Part shown: positions 1 through 9,879 of the stretch, in pieces
Numbering within the stretch: position 1 is the first letter of the stretch
How the letters are laid out: each line of letters begins with the position of its first letter
DNA from: Lepidostoma basale
Taxonomy: Eukaryota > Arthropoda > Insecta > Trichoptera > Lepidostomatidae
Assembly: GCA_022606425.2 (NCBI GenBank)
Contig: JAHDVF020000980.1
Span: 558,001 to 622,000 of the forward strand
Direction: 5' to 3'
DNA length: 64,000 nucleotides
The notes under the pieces: generated by a model
Seen by the model: the letters and a program-made list of their open reading frames with translations, nothing else
Database searches by the model: none
Told to the model about the DNA's origin: nothing
Program-made: the position numbers and the translations under genes

Positions 1-150
1 TTGGATGGGTTGAGCGATCGCTTTATGCTTAACAACATTCCCTATTCCGTCCTTCTTACGACCACCACGTCTGACCAAGAATTTGTATATATTCAAAATA
101 TTGTTTCTTTTGAATTATGGCAGTTAACAATGGAGTTGTGTCATCCCTCA
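1..150 (+). mobile_element. Relic of interspersed repeat family A
   Basis: The first ~100 bases follow, with many substitutions, the inner part of the family A arm best seen at 16001-16226: a TTGGGTTAAGCGCACGCTTT-like stretch, then ACATTCCCTATTCC, then a GTATATA-rich stretch. It is truncated by the window edge and by the RTE-1 copy that follows. Confidence 0.6.
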
Positions 151-630
151 TGTATGGAAGTGAAGCTTGAAGCTGGCGAAAGAAGGATGAAAGCAGGATA
201 AACGCCGTAGAAATGAGATCACTAAGAAGAATGTGCGGGAAAACGTTGTATAATAGAATACCGAACGATGATATAAGAAAGAAATGTAAGGCGGATGACT
301 GCATCATGGATAAAATTAAAAAAATATCCCTTAGATGGTTTAGATATATGGAACGAATGGATCAGAGTAGAATGATTAAAAGGTTGTACACAAGCAGCGT
401 GAGTGGGAAAAGAAGCCGAGGACGACCGAGGAAAACATGGCATGATGAAATTTATCAATTACTAAAAGGCGGTCACATTCGAAGTCGGAATAATCCACGT
501 TCGTGCTTGGAACGATGTATGAATGTAGAGGAAGCCCGAGAGGTATGCCAGGACTGAGCATTGTGGCGATCCATCCTCTCTGCCTACCCCTCCGGAGAAA
601 TGGCGTGATGGTTAGTTAGTTAGTTATTTA
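120..630 (+). mobile_element. RTE-1 LINE 3' fragment (TTAG-tailed)
   Basis: This encodes the carboxy-terminal domain of RTE-1. An open stretch at 213-557 carries MRSLRRMCGK, a DRIPNDDIRK-like segment, LRWFRYMERM and GRPRKTWHDE. Its sub-lineage has SSVSGKRSRGRPRK, as at 14930-15822. The frame breaks at the TGA after VCQD, and the copy ends in GGCGTGATGGTTAGTTAGTTAG-type DNA. It is a dead, 5'-truncated copy. Confidence 0.85.
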
Positions 631-631
631 A

Positions 632-994
632 ATGAGAATATAAGAAGTGAATGCGGTGCGAATGATTGTGTTATGAACGAAATAATGAAAGGATCATTAA
701 GATGGTTTGGACACATGGAAAGAATAAATGAAGAAAGAATGGTATAAAAGTTATATGTAAACGATGTAAATGGGACTAGAAATGGACGAAGACCGAGGAA
801 AACGTGGCACTATCAAATAATCCAAATATTGTATGTGGGCCACGTGAGGAGTTAGAGAAATCGACGCGCGTGTATGACACGATGTATTAATGTTGAGGAA
901 TCGATTGAAATATGTCAGGAAAGAAAAGTGTGGCAATACAATCTTTCTGGCTACCTCTTCGGGGAGATGGCGTGATGGTTAGTTAGTTTAGTTA
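632..994 (+). mobile_element. RTE-1 LINE 3' fragment, second copy
   Basis: The copy starts inside the ENIRSECGAND-like segment, passes through LRWFGHMERI and RPRKTWHYQI, and ends in GATGGTTAGTTAGTTTAGTTA. It abuts the tail of the preceding copy, so one RTE-1 inserted at or beside the tail of another. Several stops and frameshifts are visible. Confidence 0.8.
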
Positions 995-1375
995 AGGTTT
1001 TATGAAGTGTTCTAGCGCCAACCCTTATGTATGATAGGGAAGCTTGGAGCTGACGAAAGAAGGATGAAAGTAGAATAACTGCCGTAGAAATGAGATCACA
1101 AAGAAGAGTGAATGGGATATATTTGTAGGATACCGTACGACGAAATAAAAATTAAAAGTACGGCATTGCATCATAAGTTAAATTTAAAAAGTAATTCGTA
1201 AGATGATTTAGACATATTGAACGAATGGATAAGAAAATAATGATTGTAAATGAAAATAGAAGCCGTGGAAGCACAAGAAAATCATGGCATTATGAAATTG
1301 ATAAAATTCTAAAAGGTGGCCACATTCGAAGTCCGAAATATCGACGAGCGTGCATGTTACCATTGATGAAACCAT
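995..1375 (+). mobile_element. RTE-1 LINE fragment, third copy, no 3' tail
   Basis: Degenerate RTE-1 of the SSVSGK sub-lineage: GMIGKLGADERRMKVE-like, MRSQRRV, FRHIERMDK, RKSWHYEIDKILKGG and HIRSPKYRRACM. It stops abruptly near 1370 without the tail, so it was cut by a later rearrangement. Confidence 0.75.
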
Positions 1376-1419
1376 TTTCTTCTTCTTTTCTAACGTGCAT
1401 TGATTATTTTGCACTTAAT

Positions 1420-1860
1420 TCAATGGTGCACTTAAAGTTGTGATCGCAAACAATATTCTATCCAAAAAAGCTGAGATGGCAGTGCACAATGATGCTATTG
1501 TGCCGACCCTTGTGTATGGAAGTGATAGAGTGTCGAATGAAAATATATTAACTAAATGCAGTGCGAATTAAGCAGAGTGCAGTGCAGTTTGGACACTTGG
1601 AAAGAATGAATGAAGAAAGAATGGTAAAAAAGTATATGTTACCGATGTAAACGGAACTAGAAAAAGAAGAAGTCCGAGGAAAACGCGGCACAATCAAATA
1701 TTACATGTTGGCCATGTTAGGAGTCGGAGAAATCGACGTGCGTGTGTGACATGATATAGGAATGTTAAGGAGCGAAATATGTCAAAATAAAACAGTGTGG
1801 CGGTGTTTTATTTCTACCGCTCTAACGAGAGGTATTGTATTGTATGCGATAACAAAACGT
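1420..1860 (+). mobile_element. RTE-1 LINE fragment, fourth copy
   Basis: It begins in the VHLKVVIANN-like segment, continues through the AKMAVHNxxxxPTLVYGS region, then FGHLERMNEERM and RSPRKTRHNQI. It ends near a GGTATTG stretch instead of a clear TTAG tail. There are many indels. Confidence 0.7.
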
Positions 1861-2330
1861 TAACCAAATTCATGCAACTGCGAAAAAAGCTTTAGCCGGT
1901 CCTGTGTTTCAGGACCGCTCTGTATAAATCACTTAAACACTAGCGATCTCCGGGCTCACGCCCCGAATAAATTCTCATCTGGCCGACCGTTAACTATTAT
2001 TTGTCTCTCTGCCATACCAGCCGCTCCTGCCGCTAAGGCAGGGCCGCTCTGGGAGCGGGCGCCGTCCGTCATCGGCCACGGGGAGAAAAACTGACCGGCC
2101 GCGACGCCATTTTGTCCAAGTTGCCGGATGCGTTTGCCAAAATGGAGGATTTGTCGATTTGTCTCGAATTTATGGTTAACACAGTGAAAATTATTATTTT
2201 ACAACCAAAAAATCTGTCTTCTATTATAAATTAAATAAAATTCATAATAAATAATAGAAAGTTGAGTTAAGTTTAATGTGATTTCAACATTCACATTCAA
2301 ATTTAAATTCAAATCAGTTGTTTATCTCAA
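1861..2330. other. Non-repeat, locally GC-rich spacer
   Basis: No coding frame or element was recognised. At 1880-2170 the sequence is much richer in G+C and CpG than its surroundings (for example GGGAGCGGGCGCCGTCC and GGCCGCGACGCC). It resembles no other segment of the window, and the AT-rich remainder shows nothing. Confidence 0.4.
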
Positions 2331-2535
2331 CAAACATTATAAACAATATTAATGTATACAGTGTCCATTGGGTACAGGTAAAATAATATACCATAAGGCC
2401 AAGAACACACAATAGAAGGTTTAACATTAGGAAGGTAGATACTCTATAAAATCAAGAGTATTTGTCTTCTGAACTAATATGAAAGACGTCGATCTCCGAG
2501 GAGTTCAAAATAAATGTGGTAAGGTCCGAATGTAT
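2331..2535 (-). mobile_element. Jockey-like LINE 3' end
   Basis: Read on the - strand this matches the 3' end seen at 47440-47735 and 56310-56695. The coding end includes SSEIDVFHIS, then a UTR containing TACCTGTACCCAATGGACAC-like sequence. Only the last coding residues and UTR remain. Confidence 0.65.
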
Positions 2536-2539
2536 AATC

Positions 2540-2850
2540 ATATTATAGTTACCATAAACCAATTTAAGATGGTTTGGATTTATGGGAAGAATTAATGGAA
2601 ATTTTTTAATAAAATTATATGTTAACGATTTAAATGGAATAAGAAAAAGAGGAAAACGTGTCACAATCAAATCAATCAAATATTAAATGTTGGCCACGTG
2701 AAGAGTCAGAGAAATTGACGTGCATGCATGACATGGTGTATATTAGGAATGTTAAGAAGAACGAAATATGCCAGGAAAGAAAAGTGTGTCTGTTTATTCT
2801 TTCTACAAACCCCTTTGAGAAGACGTGATGGGTAGTTATGAAGTAAGATT
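2540..2850 (+). mobile_element. RTE-1 LINE 3' fragment
   Basis: Degenerate RTE-1: LRWFGFMGRI, KLYVNDLNGIRKRG, NQSNILNVGHVKSQRN, then CTTTGAGAAGACGTGATGGGTAGTTATG at the tail. The TTAG tail is eroded. Confidence 0.7.
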
Positions 2851-2984
2851 GTTTAAGAAAAAGGAAGGAAGGAAATAATGAAATGCTATTTGTATATTTA
2901 ACAGTATGAGAGTATTATAAAAATTCAAAATTGTTTTTTTCACAACGGTTTATAAATTTTTATTTGAATAAATATAATAACACT

Positions 2985-3185
2985 TGGAATAACAACAAAT
3001 TATTTCACTTAACACAGACATGTTTCGGTTATAACATTACCTTTAACAATGTACATAATTTTAACTACTTCCAATTTATAGTCACGAAGAAAAATACCAC
3101 AATAAATTGAGGGAAATTCACAGTTATTTTGTCCATTGATAAAGGTTATATTATAACCGAAATATGTCTCTGTTAAATGAAGTAA
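2985..3185. repeat. Inverted pair of degenerate Penelope-type hammerhead-like motifs
   Basis: Two motifs face each other. On the - strand (about 3045 to 3005) AACCGAAACATGTC follows AAAGGTAATGTTAT. On the + strand (about 3136-3172) AAAGGTTATATTATAACC precedes GAAATATGTC. The + copy can form a 6-bp helix GGTTAT/ATAACC. The CTGATGA core is degraded to TTGATAA, so activity is not expected. Flanking TTAACACAGA and TCTCTGTTAA also pair. Confidence 0.5.
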
Positions 3186-3198
3186 AATATATGAAGTG

Positions 3199-4320
3199 AC
3201 TAACTAACTAACTAACCATCACGCCGTCTCCCCGAAGGGGTAGGCAGAAAGAATGGACTGCCACACCTTTCTTTCCTGACATATTTCTCTCGCTTCCTCA
3301 ACATTCATACATCGTGTCATGCACGCGCGTCGATTTCTCTGACTCCTCACATGGCCGACATTCAATATTTGATTTATTTGATCGTGCCACGTTTTCCTCG
3401 GTCTTCCTCTATTTCTGGTTCCATTTACATCATTAACATATAATTTTTTTACCATTCTTTCTTCATTCATTCTTTCCATATGTCCAAACCATCTTAATGA
3501 TCCTTTCATTATTTTGTTCATGACACCATCATTCGCACCGCATTCACTTCTTATATTTTCATTCGACACTCTATCATACACAGAGTATCCACACATTCGT
3601 CTAAGAGATCTCATTTCTACTGCATTTATTCTACTTTCATCCTTCTTTTGCCAGTTCCATGCTTCGCTTCCATACATAAGGGTCGGTAGAAGAACACCAT
3701 TGTGCACTGCCATTCTAGCTTTTTTGGATAGGTTTTGTTTGCGATGACAACTTTAAGTGCACCATTCACTTTGTTGCCTGCCCCAACCCTTCTTTCAATA
3801 TCCCTCTCCACTCGCCCATCTCTTGTAAACATACTACCTAAATACCCAAACTCAACTACTTGCTCCAAATTTTCACCATTCACGCTAATGTTGCAGACTG
3901 TCGTGGTTTCTTCCTTTTCAAAAATCATTACCTTGGACTTATTAACATTCATCATCAGATCATTTCGCATGCATACCTCATACATACAATTCACCAGGAC
4001 TTGTAGTTCATGCTCGTTGTCAGCAAGTAGGACAGCGTCATCCGCATACAAGAGACAGCTTACTGACACTCCGCTCATTTTGGCACCTACATCCAACCCT
4101 TTCAGCTCTCTCATACAATTGTCCATATACAGATTAAATAACCACGGGGACATTTCGCAACCTTGTTTGACACCTTTATTGATATCAAACCAGGCTGTAA
4201 GATCTTCATTTACTCTGACACTAGCAGTGCTTTCCGTGTATAGTGACTTAATGGCCGTGATCAGTTTTGTACTTATTCCATATTCAGACAATATTTTCCA
4301 CAACTTTTCTCTATTTCTAT
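3199..4320 (-). mobile_element. RTE-1 LINE with reverse transcriptase palm, longest copy
   Basis: This is the most 5'-complete RTE-1 copy. Residues encoded at 4303-3626 hold the RT fingers/palm segment with GVKQGCEMSPWLFNLYMD and the catalytic YADDAVLLAD, then NKSKVMIFEKEE and YLGSMFTRDGRVERDIERR. A second frame (3713-3219) holds AVHNGVLLPTLMYGSEAWNW, the RRMCGYSVYDRVSNENIRSE segment, GSLRWFGHMERM, GRPRKTWHDQ and the terminal YPFGETA. The frames meet at about 3725-3730, where a T-run is one base shorter than in other copies, so a single frameshift separates them. The endonuclease and the amino-terminal part of RT are absent. The tail reads TTAGTTAGTTAGTTAG on the - strand. It is a 5'-truncated insertion and not functional. 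Confidence 0.9.
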
Positions 4321-4321
4321 G

Positions 4322-4940
4322 AAGTGTAATTATATTAATTCAAATATGAATCCAAAACACAAAGTGAAAGCGAATATAGAATAAATATTATAAATTACCG
4401 AGATTTTAGATATTAAGATGAATAATTTTCCAAGAAAACGGGGATACCTCGCGTTCCAGTGGAAAAATTCTATGGAAACTTTTTCCAAAAAAAAAAGTTT
4501 GTTACAGATTTGTTCCGCAATCTCCGTGACTTGTTAAAATTTATTGCGTTTCTGCTGCACTTGGTTTACGGTTTACGCTCACCCCTCCCCTTTCCCTCAC
4601 TATCTCTCTCTATCCGTTTTCCCTCGCTCTCTCATATTTTATGATGTGTCCAAATTTATAGTCACGAGTCATAATACCACAACGAATTGAGGGGGATTCA
4701 TGGTAAACGTGGATTTATGTTACACCATTTGTACAACAATTAGGTTAGGTTCGATTTTTGAAATGTTTTACAATCTCACGACAACGACAACTTTGAATGG
4801 AAATGTTTTAAAGGAAGCCCATTAAACATATATTATATGACATCTAAATTATGTATTTGTTCCAAAAAAATCAAATGATCTAACAAAAATCTTTTGATGT
4901 TCATTTTAAATCTTATATTAAGTATTAAAGTAAAAATATG
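4322..4940. other. AT-rich spacer with a PLE-associated repeat
   Basis: No gene was recognised. Positions 4650-4700 (TTTATAGTCACGAG, ATACCACAACGAATTGAGGG) repeat 3066-3122, so they probably belong to the same PLE-linked sequence. The rest is AT-rich without a clear element. Confidence 0.4.
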
Positions 4941-4949
4941 TTGTTTAAT

Positions 4950-5400
4950 ATATGTCTTCTTCGTTCGGTGCCGTGTCAGGTCCTCCCAACGTTGGCAATC
5001 ACTACAGCAAAGGCATTTCTATCATGTACCACTTGGAAAAGGTTCTGAACTCTTGTTATTCATGTCTACTCTTTGATGTTCTGCAACCAGAACAGCTACC
5101 TTCTATCAACTCCCCGACGTCCCTCCACTTTACCCATTAATATCAGTTGAAGGAGGTGGTATTTTTCTCCCCTTAGCACATGACCCAAATATGAGACCTT
5201 TCTACTGGCTCTGGCTCTCTGCAGTACGTCTGCATTACTGACCCTATCAGTCCACGGTATACGAAGCATTCTGCTGTATATCCACATCTCGAACGCTTCC
5301 AACGGTTCATTACATTCACTTTCAGAGTCCAGGTTTTGCATTATATTTATAATTATATTTATATGGAGAATTTAGAAAGATCTGGAGAATGGAGAGAGAT
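4950..5400 (-). mobile_element. RTE-5 LINE 3' fragment
   Basis: On the - strand the sequence encodes LEAFEMWIYSRMLRIPWTDR, then VSYLGHVLRGEKYHLLQLIL and MGKVEGRRGVDRRQ, followed by RTE-5 3' DNA (GACCTGACACGGCACCGAA near 4970). Copies at 48560-48900, 57670-57880, 58850-59145 and 62545-62920 share these motifs. A short + strand piece near 5365-5410 (GAATTTAGAAAGATCTGG) may be unrelated. Confidence 0.75.
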
Positions 5401-5435
5401 AGCCAGGGACAGGAACCACAAATTTTGTAACCAAC

Positions 5436-5479
5436 AATACACTGATGAAGGACTTCTATGTCCGAAACATGTTTTTATT
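5436..5479 (+). ncRNA. Hammerhead-ribozyme-like motif (PLE)
   Basis: The core CTGATGA (5442-5448) is followed by one extra A. Helix II is GGAC/GTCC (5450-5453 with 5460-5463) with a TTCTAT loop. Then come GAAA (5464-5467), the palindrome CATG and T-T at the predicted cleavage site. The flanks AATACA (5436-5441) and TTTATT (5474-5479) pair with one mismatch as helix I. The CATG palindrome suggests helix III forms between two molecules. Hammerhead motifs are known in Penelope-like elements, and a PLE coding end starts about 30 bases downstream. The extra A is the main doubt. Confidence 0.6.
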
Positions 5480-5499
5480 TTAGTTTAACACGAATAATT

Positions 5500-6560
5500 A
5501 AAGAACATACAAGAAGCTTACATAACAATAACAATTCTTAATTCGCAAATAATTTCATTGAACGAGATCGATCACTCGTTCAAAAAAGATAGCGGCGTTG
5601 AAATTTTACACATAAACACTAGAAATGTAACTTTAAATTATCTAGAAATTTTAGAAATCAAAAAGGTCATTAACCCTTACCACTCCTTTGTCAAATGCCA
5701 GTCGACATCGCTATATGTACGCTACTACTCAGTTGTCGGCTGGCGGCCGACAAGATAAGACTTGCGCTCGCGGTGTATTTTCGCGCGCAAAACTTGACAC
5801 GTGTCGTTGTTTCTTGCGATTATTCGTTAAAAAAACATTTAATTTCACATTTTAATGAGATTTTGACTGTTTTCCGATTTTATTTTACTATAAAATAATC
5901 CTTGCAAATTCACATAACCTAAAATGGCGGGAACTTCGCGTGGTACGTCATGCAGAGGAGCGATTAGAGTAAAAGCCCACTTCATTGCGAAACTGGACAA
6001 AGGTTCTAAAGACTGTACTGTTTGCAGTAACAGAAAGATTCTAGCTTGAAGACGGGAAACAATGTGGTATTTCCAGGTGCCAGTAAACCTGGTCTCCATC
6101 CTGGAGATTGTTTTAAAAAGTACCATACTATGCAAAACTATTAGTAGTCTATAATGTTTTATGTAAATTGTTTTTTTATTGGAAGAATAAATCATAACAA
6201 ATGAATTTTTAACGATTTTTTTTGTAACTACCAATCAATAAAAATATTTTGGCATTATTTAAATAAGAGTTGGCTGACAAACAATATTAGAAAATAATGG
6301 AGTCGTAAGGGTTAAAAACAACGAAGATATTATACCATATGTAAACTTAACCCTTAGTCCCATAATTGATTTGTTTCCCCTGTCTCATAATTTTAACAAA
6401 ACAACTATTGACCCTGCCGCTAAATTTAATTTCCACTTTTTTACTCGTCATTTAGTATATAAGTAATGTCTCTCTTTTATTTGACTGTTAAAATTCATTA
6501 ATTCATACGAAACATGTTTGTGATTGGTGCAAAAAAGTGTTGTGAGAATACGATGTTTTT
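5500..6560 (+). mobile_element. Penelope-like element coding end, interrupted
   Basis: The + strand encodes the end of a GIY-YIG-type domain: IKEHTRS, LNEIDHSF, then ILHINTRNVTLNYLEILEIK up to 5673. An element inserted at TTAA interrupts it, and the frame resumes at 6312 with NNEDIIPYVNLNP. PLE proteins end in a GIY-YIG endonuclease whose last part has this H-x-F ... LH ... LN-x-LE-x-x-EI-x-K pattern. A second GAAACATGTTTG half-motif lies at 6508-6519, as expected if PLE termini repeat. Confidence 0.75.
5674..6311 (+). mobile_element. piggyBac-like deletion derivative with TTAA duplication
   Basis: TTAA flanks both ends (5670-5673 and 6312-6315). The ends are inverted: CCCTTACCACTCC on the left and CCCTTACGACTCC read inward from the right, 12 of 13 identical. 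Inside, at about 5955-6135, the + strand keeps remains of the transposase cysteine-rich carboxy domain: KDCTVCSNRK, RRETMWYFQ, then after a frameshift KPGLHPGDCFKKYHT. The catalytic part is missing, so it is a 638-bp non-autonomous copy. It sits inside a PLE coding end. Confidence 0.85.
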
Positions 6561-7256
6561 AAAAAGTTATTCAAATAATAAGTACTTATAAGTTGATTTT
6601 CCACCAGAGAAGCCGTAAAAGAAATCATGTTTTAATCACTAATGATATTTTATTTTTAGTACTATACGTTTCTGTTCTTTACTACCCTCGCACACCTATA
6701 AATATGGTATCATTATTTATTTAGGCAACCCTTGAGAATAATTCTAAGAACTACTAAGAACGAAATTGTTATTTATTCTTATGTTTCCTTCTGGTTTAGC
6801 TTAATTTGAAATAGTTGGCCAAATTCTGTGACATTATGTGATTTAAAAAAAAGAAAATAACTCACTAATCATCATGCTGTCTCCCGAATGGGTAGGCAGA
6901 AAACAATAAAGTGCCACACTTTCCTTCTTTGACATAATTCTCTCGCTTCATCAACATTATTATATCGTGTCATGCACGCAAGTCGATTTCTCCGACTCCT
7001 AACGTGGCCGACATTCAATATTTGATTTATTTGATTGCGACACATTTTCTATGGTTTTTCTCTATTTCTGTTTTCATTTACATCGTTCACGTATAGTTTT
7101 TTTTACCATTCTTTCTTCATTCATTCTTTACATGTGTCCAAACCATCAATGACCTTTTCATTATTTTTTTCATAGCAATTTCATTCGCACTGCATTCACG
7201 TCTTTTATTTGCATTTGACACTATCATACACAGATTTAACAAACATTCATCTAAGA

Positions 7257-8028
7257 CATAGGCTCTCAACGTAGGCGATAACGCCCCCTTGTGGCGTTCG
7301 AGACTTTCAGGGGGGCAGTAGAAGACCCAGAGAAAATTAGGGGGCGTTAAGATGGCACAGTGAGGGCGTGGATAGGTAAAAAAATATTTGTCTCGTCACC
7401 AAATAACCTAGTTATTTGGTGACCAAGTCTTTGCAAGTTGGTAAGCAAAAACACTTATTCTTCTTCCTCTTAGTTTAGGTCGTATGACCTGTTTGTGACG
7501 GTGGGCTGTCCTGGAATGATGATGTTCAGCCATCTCTTCAGCGGCCTTCTTGGTAATCGCTTGCTGCTGAGGTTTTCATCTTTAACAATTTTTGCAATTC
7601 TTGTATTCTCCATGCGGTCCACGTGGTCTCTCCAAAAGCGCCTTCTGCTTCTTTTCCATCTCACTATGTTCTCAACACCACAGACAGACCTTATCGTTTC
7701 ATTTCTGATCCGATCTCTGAGGGTTTTTCCTGCGATGGAGCTTAGGGTTCGCATTTCTGCTACTCTAAGAAGGTTCCGAGTTCTATTGGTATCGGCTCTG
7801 ACCTCTATTCCATACGTCATGACGGGGCGCAAAAACACGATTCGTGCAATTAAGCACATTTTGAGACATGGATGTGTGAAATATATGAAGTGAAAATAAA
7901 CATTTTAATATTTATTATAACTATCATGGGAGAGGAGGCGTTGGAAATATTTTTTTCGTTAAGGGGGCGGTAAAAAAAAATTCTTCTTTTAAAGGGGGCG
8001 GTGGTCCAGAAAAGGTTGAAAACCTATG
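7257..8028. mobile_element. hAT-like non-autonomous element with 8-bp target duplication
   Basis: The termini are inverted: CATAGGCTCTCAACG on the left and CATAGGTTTTCAACC read inward from the right. They resemble hAT ends of the type CA-x-x-GGTTCTCAA. Flanking 8-mers ATCTAAGA and GTCTAAGA match at 7 of 8 positions and together rebuild the interrupted RTE-1 sequence. The ends are C/G-run rich (GGGGGGCAGTAG, AAAGGGGGCGG). A perfect hairpin TCACCAAATAAC-CTA-GTTATTTGGTGA lies near 7397-7423. An RTE-3 fragment is nested inside. No transposase remains. Confidence 0.8.
7440..7860 (-). mobile_element. RTE-3 LINE 3' fragment nested in the hAT-like element
   Basis: The - strand encodes ARIVFLRPVMTYGIEVRADT, RTLSSIAGKTLRDRIRNETI, RRRFWRDHVDRMENTRIAK and a LPRRPLKRW motif that replaces GRPxxxW. 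An apparently unbroken 129-residue frame ends at 7470, with a TTCTTC-rich tail side at 7455-7470. It is related to the copies at 11080-11300, 29100-29610 and 54430-54690. Confidence 0.8.
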
Positions 8029-8055
8029 GTCTAAGAGATGCTGCATTTATTCTTC

Positions 8056-8520
8056 TTAAACTTTGTTTTCAAAAATTCGTATTCTTCTTCTTCTTTTTGT
8101 CCTGTCATACCTCCGTGGTGTATTGGGCCTCAATGAACCTTCTCCACCCGACTCTATCGCATGCCTGATGCCTAACATCATCCCAAGTGAGGCCTGCTGC
8201 TTTAACCTCGTCCTGCAGGGCTCTTCTCCAGGTGGCTCTAGGTCTGCCCCGCTTCCTCTTACTAGTGCGGCCTGAGCGATGCAGGCTGGATTCCGTCTCA
8301 GAGTGTGACCGATCCACTGCCATTTGCGTCTAGCGACTTGTTCTCTAATTGACTTTTCGCCTGCCGTGGTCCAGAGAACGGCATTTGACACTGTTTGGGA
8401 CCAATAGATTTTGAATATTGAGCGAAGGCACCTTTTTATAAACACCTGGAGTTTACCAATAACGTCCGCGGTAGATTTTCAAGTCTCACATCCATACAGC
8501 AGTACGCTTTAAATGTAACT
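8056..8520 (-). mobile_element. RTE-7 LINE 3' fragment
   Basis: Read on the - strand: QVFIKRCLRSIFKIYWSQTV, SIREQVARRKWQWIGHTLRR, a frameshift near 8270, then RKRGRPRATWRRALQDEVKA and GWRRFIEAQY. The 3' side is a TTCTTCTTCTTC run at 8083-8096. The + copy at 13322-14130 is the same lineage. Confidence 0.8.
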
Positions 8521-8770
8521 GCTGAATATTTGAAGCTTGAGTTTTCTCGAAATAATACTGGAACGTTATACAGGGCGAAGCATAGCGAAAGCTCCCATTG
8601 CTGTTGAGTCTGCTGGCTACATCTTCCTCCGCACCTACCGAGCCTGCTATCATATTACCGAGGTAGCAGAAGCTGGTCGAGGTCACAAGGGGAATACCGT
8701 AGAGCAAGATTGGGGTGGAGTCATTTGTGGATACTCGTAGGTCTACTGTGTTTCTGTCACAAATTTTGAT

Positions 8771-9404
8771 AATTACATAAAGCGTGCGCTTAACCCAACC
8801 AATGAAAGTCCTGTAAACACCTTGATCAACCATATTCAATTTCCAATTTACATCTTCGTCTCTATTGAGATACAATTAGATCATGAATTGATAACCCACG
8901 GTGGGTGAAATCCAGTATTTGTATACAAGTATAAGTATACATTCACAAAAAATATTGGTATCATATCTGGTCTAATGTTTGGCATATAGATAGCAGTGTG
9001 ACATCTCCAGGCGGCTTCTAACAATACGCTAATGGCGGGATAGCCTTTTACATTGTGTTAAAAAGATGTTCTGCTTAATTCTTAATAAACATAATTCTCC
9101 ATAGATGGCGTCAGTATGTAGTTTATATAGAGTAATCCTAAAAAGATTAACATATATAATCAAATCTTCATAGATGGCGCATTGAAACTGACATGTGAAT
9201 TCTGGCGTTGGACTTTAACATATATACATCTTCCAAAAATTTGTCAGACATAGTCATAAGAAGGTGGAATGGGGAATGTTTAAATTACATAAAGCGTGCG
9301 CTTAACCCAACCAATGACAGGTCATATTTCCTGTAAACACCCTGATCAACCATATTCAGTTTCCAATTTGCATCTTCGTCTCTATTGAGATACAATTAGA
9401 TCAT
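8771..9404. mobile_element. Family A repeat with direct ~110-bp ends
   Basis: Two direct copies of the same ~110-bp block bound the unit. Each runs from AATTACATAAAGCGTGCGCT to GAGATACAATTAGATCAT (8771-8884 and about 9291-9404). Between them are a GTATACAAGTATAAGTATAC palindrome (8922-8941), two ATAGATGGCG stretches and GGTGGAATGGGGAATGTTT. The same block arrangement, on the other strand, occurs at 60605-61424. No coding frame is present. Confidence 0.7.
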
Positions 9405-9409
9405 TAAAT

Positions 9410-9875
9410 ATAGAGTATTAAAAATATGTAGCTAAAACGCTACGTATGCGATTAATGGATAAAGTAATGATTTATTCACTTGCGAATTTTTTTCGAATTT
9501 CGATTATTAACCCGCTTTGCAATTAATGGTTCCCGGACGAATCGTTTATGACTTTACCGGAATTGTATTAGTTTTAAACGAAATTGGTTTTCGTTAATTA
9601 TTTACCAAACGTCTGAGTGCCGTGCGCACTCGTGAAATTAATTAAATTATGTACTCAAATGTTTACCGGTCAATAATTTCCCATTTGGTTAACTCCATGA
9701 TGGGGAATTGAGACGCTTGTTAACTGCGTGTTCGAAGCGGGTTGAACGTTAATTTAATTATGTTCATCTGTGGATAATTTCATCTGTGTATAGAGCGCCA
9801 TTACATTAATAATATTTTCCTTAACCCTTCACTGTATAATTTAAAAAAATGTTTCCTTTGCAAAATAGAATATGG
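9410..9875. other. Non-repeat AT-rich stretch
   Basis: No gene or element was recognised. 9480-9750 holds unusually ordered, non-simple sequence (GGTTCCCGGACGAATCG, AGTGCCGTGCGCACTCGTG) that is not repeated in this window. It lies upstream of the furin exons. Confidence 0.35.
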
Positions 9876-9879
9876 GAAT

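Larger units (their letters stand above)
6862..8055 (-). mobile_element. RTE-1 LINE 3' fragment split by a hAT-like insertion
   Basis: Positions 6862-7256 carry RTE-1 on the - strand: the tail ACTAATCATCATGCTGTCTCC read in reverse, then the VGHVRSRRN-like, WFGHM-like and SECSANE-like segments. The element resumes at 8029-8055 within the MRSLR segment (TCTAAGAGATGCTGCATTTATTCT). The interruption is the element at 7257-8028. Confidence 0.8.

Noticed and set aside
3735..4322. A 195-residue + strand frame opposite the RTE-1 RT
   Set aside because: It is the antisense shadow of the RT frame; similar shadows recur at 10164-10634, 11624-11992, 14962-15579 and 25730-26077 with no motif.
8771..9404. 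LTR retrotransposon
   Set aside because: The direct ends lack TG..CA borders, a primer-binding site, coding and target duplications.
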